Shown one piece after another: positions 57,787-64,000 of a stretch of 64,000 bases of DNA (its first letter is position 1; the number at the start of each line of letters is the position of its first letter). Origin of the DNA: Hyposmocoma kahamanoa (taxonomy: Eukaryota; Arthropoda; Insecta; Lepidoptera; Cosmopterigidae); contig NW_020653770.1 of assembly GCF_003589595.1 (NCBI RefSeq), positions 889,768-953,767 on the forward strand, written 5' to 3'. The position numbers were made by a program, and so were the translations under genes. The notes under the pieces were generated by a model that was not told the origin of the DNA, searched no databases, and saw only the letters and a list, made by a program, of their open reading frames with translations.

Positions 57787-58191
57787 TTTGTGTGTATGTT
57801 ACGCGATAACTCCGGTATTTGTGAACCAATTTTCATGATTCTTTTTTTTGTTGGAATGAGGGTACTTCCTTAGTGGTCCCATTTAATTTTGAAGAAAATC
57901 ATCCACCTCTAAGTGTGGCTGTTCACGCATGAAGGTTAATTTTTATAAATAGCGCCTAAATTTTAGTATTAGGAGCAATTATTGTAATAGTTGATTTTGC
58001 TATTCTTTAATTCAAGGCGTTTTTCTCTCTTCTATATATTTTGAGTAGAACCGATTTTTATTATCTCCTGTGTCAAGTTCCGTATAGTGGCGAACTAGGG
58101 GATGAATCCGGGTTTGCGCACTTTCCGGTAACAGATTTCAATAAAACTAAGTATTATATGTAATTCCACGTACTTTTGAGATCGGTTTTTT
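57787..58191 (+). mobile_element. Rep-2, long form
   Basis: TTTTGTGTGTATGTTACGCG to TACTTTTGAGATCGGTTTTT with the extra internal block. Confidence 0.8.
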
Positions 58192-58739
58192 AGTACTCTG
58201 TACTGCGATTATTAAATAAACTTAAATGCTACAGAATACACTTTGAATCATATTTGTGGGGAATCTAGATTCATGTCGTCTTTTCATACTTTTTATCTAA
58301 CACGTAGTCTTCAATTCTGTAATATGACTTTTCAAATATTTAATGTAAGTTTTAAACTTAGAATATGGTAAATTTAATATTATGCTCTGGAATATTATTC
58401 TAAAAATATATTTGAACTATTCTTCTTATCAGAAAAACCTAGTAAGTTTTTAAACCTCGTCTTTATTCCGAAGGCAAAATACTATAAAAAAATTAAAATA
58501 CGCCCACGTGTCTATGTCAAACTTAGTTGATGTATTATGGTATCCGTATCCACCCACGTTGCGATAGTCGCACCATTGTGATCGGTTCTCACATGAAATA
58601 AAAAATATTACTTCGCGTCACCGTTTCGTAGAAAGACAAGTAATAATATTTCTCATACTATTTTCCCATACTCTAACCCCGTTCTACTATAACTCGTTTA
58701 CGATGATCTCAAAATTTAAACAAATTTGTTCCTTTGATA
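58192..58739. other. Intronic interval with no recognised feature
   Basis: Nothing supported. Confidence 0.3.
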
Positions 58740-58741
58740 AA

Positions 58742-59012
58742 AAACCAACCTCAAAAGTTCGTGGGATTACATCTATTTGCCAAGTTTAATTGATGTCGGT
58801 TACCGGAAAGTGCGCGAAATCGGATTCATCCCCTAGTTTGCCACCCTTAGAGTTGGAATATTTTCTTTAAATTTAAACGGGACACTACTGAACTACCCTC
58901 TTTCCAACAAAAAAATAACCATCGAAATCTGTTCACAAATGAGTTATCGCGAAACAAACATACAAAAAAAAACAGTCGGATTGAGAACCTCCTTTTTTTT
59001 TAAAGTCAGTTT
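58742..59012 (-). mobile_element. Rep-2, short form
   Basis: AACCAACCTCAAAAGTTCGT to GAACCTCCTTTTTTTTTAAA, then GTCAGTT. Confidence 0.78.
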
Positions 59013-59517
59013 TCATGTAAAATAGATCAACATTTGACTACAATGTAGCCGGCGATGTTTGTCTAGTAAATACTTATTCATTCTAGCCTTGATTTCTATT
59101 CCATATTCTAGCAATAGAACATGTCTATCTAGTTCGGAACATACATTATTATCAGATAAATATTCATTATTGTAAAATATCATGTCTTGAGGTAATTAAA
59201 TTATTTCTCCTACAAACACGCTGATGGGGTAAACACGTAATCAGCTATTTTTTGTTTGAACTCAAGAGCAATCTAAATTTTATGTTATTAATCATATAAC
59301 AATACCTTTAATCGATCAAGTTGTTGTGGTAACAAAGTACTATTGGACAGAATATTAAATATGTATTAAGAATTCTTAACACATAGTCCTGTTGTGAATA
59401 AAACATGTTACAAGTCGCGGAGGTCAGCAACAAAACACTTAAATTGATAAGATATACTTCGGGGAAAAATGAACGCAAAAACCAAACTAAATAATTATAA
59501 CTTTTTTATTTTTAAAA
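59013..59517. other. Intronic interval with no recognised feature
   Basis: Nothing supported. Confidence 0.3.
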
Positions 59518-59763
59518 AACCGACTTCAAAAGTTAGTGAAATTACATGTCAAGTTTTATTGAAATCGGTTAACGGATAGTGAGTGAAATTCGATAAACCG
59601 CATTCATCCCCTAATTTTGCCACCCTTAGAGGAATATTCAAGGTTGACAGGAAATACTACTAAGATACCCTTTCAATCGAAATCGGTTCACAAATGTCAG
59701 AGCAATCGTGTAAAAAAAAAAATACAGTCGACTTAAGAAACTCCGACTTTTTTAAAGTCAGTT
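59518..59763 (-). mobile_element. Rep-2, short form
   Basis: AACCGACTTCAAAAGTTAGT at one end and TTTTTAAAGTCAGTT at the other. Confidence 0.75.
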
Positions 59764-60048
59764 AAAAATTTTGCTATGTTAAAAATGCCATAATAAAATT
59801 TTTGAGTCGACTGATCGAAAGGACACGAAAATTTAACTCCGTTACATTTTTGATGAAGATTGGCTTTTACGCTCTCTGTCCCCAAAGTATCGAATTATGG
59901 TAAGTGAAAATATAAGGCAGCGGGTTCAGGTGGCGTAAAACCGCTCTGTTTGTGTCAAACAACGAGCTGTTTAATCAGCTAAACAAAAGCATTCGAAGCA
60001 ATCTGTTGGAGCTTCCTAGGCGTACTCCGTAAGCCTCAAAGAGGTCAC

Positions 60049-60127
60049 AACTATAAGCTGTAAACTGGCACTGCCACTGCGCTCGTCACCCTGAGCCATA
60101 AGTTTATAACTCCCATGTGCCTGTAGA
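60049..60127 (-). repeat. Rep-1 fragment
   Basis: GCACTGCCACTGCGCTCGTC and TCCCATGTGCCTGTAGA. Confidence 0.65.
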
Positions 60128-60307
60128 CGGGTTTGCATGCCCTACTTCTGTACCGTGCTTGTTTTATTATAGTCGCTGTCATGCGTCGTTAATTGTTAAA
60201 TATGTAGATGTCAATTGCGGTCAACGTTTCGGCGGTTTCGTAATATATTAACAAATGTATTTAAATCAGGTGAAAAGTATTCTAGCGGCGATTAGTAGTA
60301 ATAATAA

Positions 60308-60484
60308 AACTGTCTCCGTGGCCGAACGGTTGCTGTGATGGTCTTCCACGAAGAAGTTCCGGGTTCGATTCCCGGGTCGGGAGAAATATTTGTATGGTAT
60401 ACATTAGTTTCTCTCGTAAGTTTAGGTGTATAGGATACAGGGTTTCTCTAGTGCGGGGCTATGAGTGTGTACGCGTTAATATAT
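60308..60484 (+). mobile_element. SINE-A copy
   Basis: AACTGTCTCCGTGGCCGAAC, exact B box GGTTCGATTCC, TTTCTCTCGTAAGTTTAGGT and ACAGGGTTTCTCTAGTGCGG. Confidence 0.88.
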
Positions 60485-60602
60485 ATCTATTTACAAATAG
60501 TAACACTTATTTTTACGTGTCTTAATGAGTAATTGTTTATTTCATTTGATAATTTGAAGTATTCATGTGTAACATATTCTCAGTCAGATCAAGAGCGATT
60601 TT

Positions 60603-60881
60603 AAAAAAAAAGGAGGATTTCAATTCTGCATTTTGTATGCATGTTACGTGATTACTTGGGCATTTGTGGACTGATTTTGATGATTGTTTTTTTGTTGGGA
60701 AGAGGGTGCCGCAGTATTGGTCCCATTTAAATCTGAAGAAAATATTCCACCTGTAAGGGTGGCAAACTAGGGGATGAATTCGGTTTCGCGCATTTTCCGT
60801 TAACCGATTTCAATGAAACTTGGCAAGTAGGTGTAATTCCAATAAAAAAGCTGATATGCAAACCTTAGAGGTCGGTTTTTT
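60603..60881 (+). mobile_element. Rep-2, short form
   Basis: AAAAAAAAGGAGGATTTCAA to TTAGAGGTCGGTTTTTTG. Confidence 0.78.
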
Positions 60882-60927
60882 GTAATAAAAAAGTTATTTA
60901 CATACGTTTGTTTGTCAATGACAACGT

Positions 60928-61030
60928 GATGAAACCTGCATTTCCAAGAAGGTTCACGATCCTTGATGTGTAGCGGACTTAAGCCTAAACCCTCTCATTG
61001 AAAAACCTGTGCTCGGTCATTACGCAATTC
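60928..61030 (+). mobile_element. SINE-E distal fragment
   Basis: GATGAAACCTGCATTTCCAA, GAAGGTTCACGATCC and GCCTAAACCCTCTCATTGAA. Confidence 0.5.
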
Positions 61031-61428
61031 CACCAGAGAAAAGGTCATGGAGTAAAGTCCCTCGTCTGCCAGCGGTGCTAGGTCATCTATCAAAGACCGA
61101 ACTACAGCGGCGCTGGTAGCGTAGCATGTCTCGCTTGATTGACGATAATGTCTTCATTAATTGTCGTTTCGATGTAGGCTTTAATTGCACACCAATTAAA
61201 TTGGAAATTGATAGATGCGCTTGAGAGACTTGTGACATCTCCGACCTGCACGGAACTTTTGTGAGAATATTAAGTCTTAAGCAAATATAAAACAGACGAA
61301 CGCTTGGCTATAATTTTACCTGATATTACGCGTTTGTCTAGATTTGTCTAGACGCGAGGCTAGATATTATAGGTCAGGTATGGAGGACTGCTTCACGCGT
61401 CCCACAATTAACGCGCTTTAAAGTCAAT

Positions 61429-61453
61429 ATTTATTTATTTATTTATTTATTTC
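61429..61453. repeat. (ATTT)n simple repeat
   Basis: About six TATT units. Confidence 0.9.
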
Positions 61454-61604
61454 ATAAAATTACACAGTATAACAGTAAATTACTAAGGCACTGTGAAATT
61501 CATACAACATAAAATTATTTTGAGATCGTAGATGATAGTCGTTCATCCATCATCTCACAAAACTTCAAACATTCATCACGCACAGTTACGCAATATAAAT
61601 AAAT

Positions 61605-62115
61605 TAAGAACAGGCGGAGAAAATTTCGACACAGTTCCGACGTTGACAAGCGCCCCATGGCGACTGACGGGGCAGCGCGCGGAGCGGCGTGTCGTTAAAC
61701 CGCTGGGCAATTTTCTAGTTTTGGGATAAATGTGAATACAGCTTCGGTTGAAAAAACCAAAATTTGTCTAGTCTAAGAATTTCTGTAACATTTAAATATA
61801 TATATATTTATAGGCGGATTGCGTATTACATCGGTGTAATCGCACGCGTGTGTAAAGGTACACGATCAGCGACTGCATCGCGTTTGCATCGCTTCCAAAC
61901 CTCGCCGTGTCTAACAGCTCTTAAATAATTAGTTTTAGACTTTTGTTTTTGTCTGTTTTCAGGCTTTTATATGATCGGATAAAGCAAATCCTATCGTGTA
62001 ACGAATTAGCACGTTCTTTAGACCATATCCTTAGTTGTATCGTATATTTTTTGTAAAATACATAAACCATTAGAACCAGCAAAACAGATTTTCCCGCTCC
62101 TCCGGCTACTCGCCT
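61605..62115 (+). repeat. Rep-4 copy 2, with an internal insert
   Basis: Collinear with 11060-11460. An extra segment at about 61813-61925 (with AATCGCACGCGTGTGTAAAG) has no counterpart in copy 1. Confidence 0.7.
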
Positions 62116-62455
62116 TAATGGCTCTAAATTGTGGCTTCCGCGAAACATAGACACCGGCAGTGTATTCCATTTAGCGGAAGGCAAATCAATGACATAAGGT
62201 TGGAGTGTAGATACGGATTTCCTTGAAGACCGAAAGACACATACGCACACAGTCTTTGTAATGTAGCCGAGCGAAATTCGACAAGTGGACCATGTTTATG
62301 CGGTGTTTGGTCGAACTTGTATTAATGGTAAGGAAATCCTGAAGAAAACCTATACGTCGGCGAAGGTACACTAAATTCGGAGGCCTTCACTTATAGTTCG
62401 CTTATAAACAGTTAATCGTGCTGTTCTATGTGTGACAATTTCATTAAAATATACA

Positions 62456-62520
62456 AGCCGCGACACTTTATACTGCACGACTATCTGTCATCACGACATA
62501 ATGGGAACGCGCCTTTATCG
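62456..62520 (-). mobile_element. MITE-2 end fragment
   Basis: CGACACTTTATACTGCACGA and CATCACGACATAATGGGAAC, then GCGCC: the left end of MITE-2 in reverse. Confidence 0.65.
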
Positions 62521-62743
62521 AATGCTCGTATCGGCGGGGTCGTGGCCAGATAAATACTCCGTGTAATAGGTTAATTATATCTGTCGGTGTCTACCTGTCT
62601 CTCCCTGAGGTTGATGAGTGCACAAACGAAAGCTTCGTCATACGTTAGTTAGAGAGAGGCGAATTTACATAACGAAATAACCGCAGGTGAATTTTCGGGC
62701 GCGCGAGCAATGTCTTTGGGGTCTACTATCTTTCTCAGTCCTA

Positions 62744-62892
62744 CATCCGTCCGAAACAATTAACTGTCAAATACGTAATACTCGATCGAATTAAGAGACG
62801 CATGATGCAAATGAAGTCGTCCAAATCTTTTTATTTGGACGAGTATAATTTGGTTGAAAGTAATTGTTTCGGACAGATATCGGACGGGGAAT
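62744..62892. mobile_element. MITE-3, best copy
   Basis: CCGTCCGAAACAATTAACTG at the left pairs with AGTAATTGTTTCGGACAG at the right. About 150 bp in total, no frame. Confidence 0.7.
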
Positions 62893-63149
62893 GAGGGGAA
62901 AATCGCCATAGCTATTAAATCTGACTACGACACCAGGCGCTCACTACGAGGAAAAAGGAACCTAAGCACGCGCTCAGCCGTGTGCAGTCGTGCGGAGCAT
63001 AATTAAAAGACTTGTATGAACGCTTGTGCCGACGTCGGTACACTCGGTGTCGGTCGGTAGGCATTAAGTATGGTTAAACACGATCGCATCCAGACGAATC
63101 CGCGATAATAAGTTTGCTGACATCTAAAGACGTATATTTTGTTTCGCAG

Positions 63150-63354
63150 AGCTCCGAGCCTTACTTCCCATTCCTGGGCGCGCACGCCCCCCCAGCGGGC
63201 TACCGGTCAGAGGGCGACGAGGACGGCTGCGTGCGCTGCTGCTGCGTCTGCTACACCTTTCTGCGACAACAGTGGGAGCAATATGACAGGGAGAACAAAC
63301 CGCACAGTCAGCGCTTCTATTGGATGAAGCGGCTTGATGGCAAGCCGTTCATTG
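63150..63354 (+). CDS. Internal coding exon, second half of the putative two-CxxC module
   Basis: A 205-bp exon with acceptor TTTCGCAG before 63150 and a consensus donor G|GTAAGT after 63354. It starts in phase 0, matching the end of the 48335-48508 exon, and ends in phase 1, so another exon must follow beyond the window. The peptide opens SSEPYFPFLGAHAPPAGYR. A cysteine cluster follows: C27-x2-C30 and C31-x2-C34 in GCVRCCCVCYTFL. An aromatic stretch QQWEQYDRENKPHSQRFYWM comes next, and the exon ends KRLDGKPFIG. With the CxxC of the previous exon this could form one zinc-binding fold (inference from spacing only). High GC and clean splice sites support a functional exon. The protein family is unrecognised. 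Confidence 0.8.
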
Positions 63355-64000
63355 GTAAGTAACACATGGTTTTCTAGTAATGGCCGAACAGAGACAATAA
63401 TTTCACAATTTAAATAAATTTATTTATGTTAATCTTTGTTGCCTAATTAACAATAGTTGTGAGACTCGAAAAATATATCCGCCATCTTTTTTCCTTTTCC
63501 CTCCAAAAACTCACTATTCGCGCTCATTTAGAAAACATTCAAATAGTTTAATTTAAAAAAAAGTACATATTGATTAACAATATTTTTTTTTAAATATTGA
63601 GAAATAAAATATCGCATTGTTATTAATAATGTTGTAACTCAAAATATGAGGAATACGAGATTATACTATTTCAGAACATAAAATTTGATTCTCGACACGT
63701 CAATAAAACCGTCTTTAGAATGTTGTAAGAGACAATTAAAATATATCTACCTAACTCAAAATGAGACAAACTTTTTGTGAGATACTTCTTGACAAAATAG
63801 ACCTTACTCAAAAAAAAAAATTGAATCAATTTTATCCCTTTATTTTTAAATATATTTGGCAAGTAGAAAATTGTTTAAACTTCAACCTGTACGTAAATTT
63901 TAATAATCTTTCGCGGAAAGTGAATAATTCGTTTTTCATCGATTCTGAAAAGATAATTTTTAAGTTAATATATAATATTGTAATTTACATTGCGACATAC
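63355..64000 (+). other. Start of the next intron
   Basis: It follows the GTAAGT donor. Strongly AT-rich, with no coding segment or known repeat. Confidence 0.6.

Larger units (their letters stand above)
48509..63149 (+). other. Intron of about 14.6 kb between the two coding exons
   Basis: It begins GTAAAC and ends TTTCGCAG, and is phase 0 on both sides. It holds the mariner, a THAP-like remnant, SINE-A, -B, -C and -E copies, and many Rep-1 and Rep-2 pieces. The mariner transposase lies antisense to the host gene. An unseen exon cannot be excluded, but I found no other open segment with splice borders and coding character. Confidence 0.65.

Noticed and set aside
63139..63327. Second frame (MFRRAPSLTSHSWARTPPQR) over the 63150 exon
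   Set aside because: It is an out-of-frame reading of a GC-rich exon and does not connect to the upstream exon.

Overview
The window looks like a repeat-choked stretch of an insect nuclear genome, most probably a moth or butterfly (Lepidoptera). The evidence is an AT-rich background, spliced coding exons with GT/AG borders, an insect-type mariner transposon, several tRNA-derived SINE families, 3' ends of non-LTR retrotransposons, and short repeat families that I associate from memory with lepidopteran genomes. There is no bacterial-style gene organisation, rRNA, CRISPR array or convincing stand-alone tRNA gene.

Host coding sequence is confined to the right quarter and amounts to two exons on the + strand, 48335-48508 and 63150-63354. 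Their reading frames join in phase 0 across an intron of about 14.6 kb. Together they encode a segment with two CxxC pairs and a conserved-looking Trp/Tyr-rich stretch, most simply read as a zinc-binding module of an internal part of a larger protein. I do not recognise the gene. The first 48 kb hold no other exon I can defend, so they are either a long upstream intron of this gene or intergenic DNA.

The rest is mobile DNA. The best element is a mariner at 55165-56666 with an uninterrupted 339-residue DD34D transposase on the minus strand, near-identical terminal inverted repeats and a TA target duplication. It carries a SINE in its 5' untranslated side, and it sits about 10 bp after a short THAP-like zinc-finger start (55071-55154) that is itself enclosed by a 27-bp inverted repeat (54881-54907 and 56835-56861). 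Decayed non-LTR retrotransposon 3' parts lie at 1204-1530, 13501-14100, 24815-25155, 32885-33200 and 41470-41710, and a broken Tc1/pogo-like transposase at 36655-36900.

For reference I name the dispersed families by what they show. SINE-A (ten copies), SINE-B, SINE-C, SINE-D and SINE-E have tRNA-like A/B boxes or share a body with copies that do. Rep-1 (about 20 pieces) contains CTGCCACCTTACC. Rep-2 (12 copies) runs from AACCGACTTC to GAGGTCGGTT. Rep-3 contains AACCAACGTTT. Rep-4 and Rep-5 are two-copy repeats. MITE-1 is a hairpin element starting GTAGGGCTAGCAC, MITE-2 has internal subrepeats, and MITE-3 has ends CCGTCCGAAACAATTA. Several are nested in one another, giving a relative order of insertion. 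Fold-back structures at 31700-31860, 35769-35900, 26354-26868 and a perfect 44-bp palindrome at 43297-43340 are additional unexplained structures.
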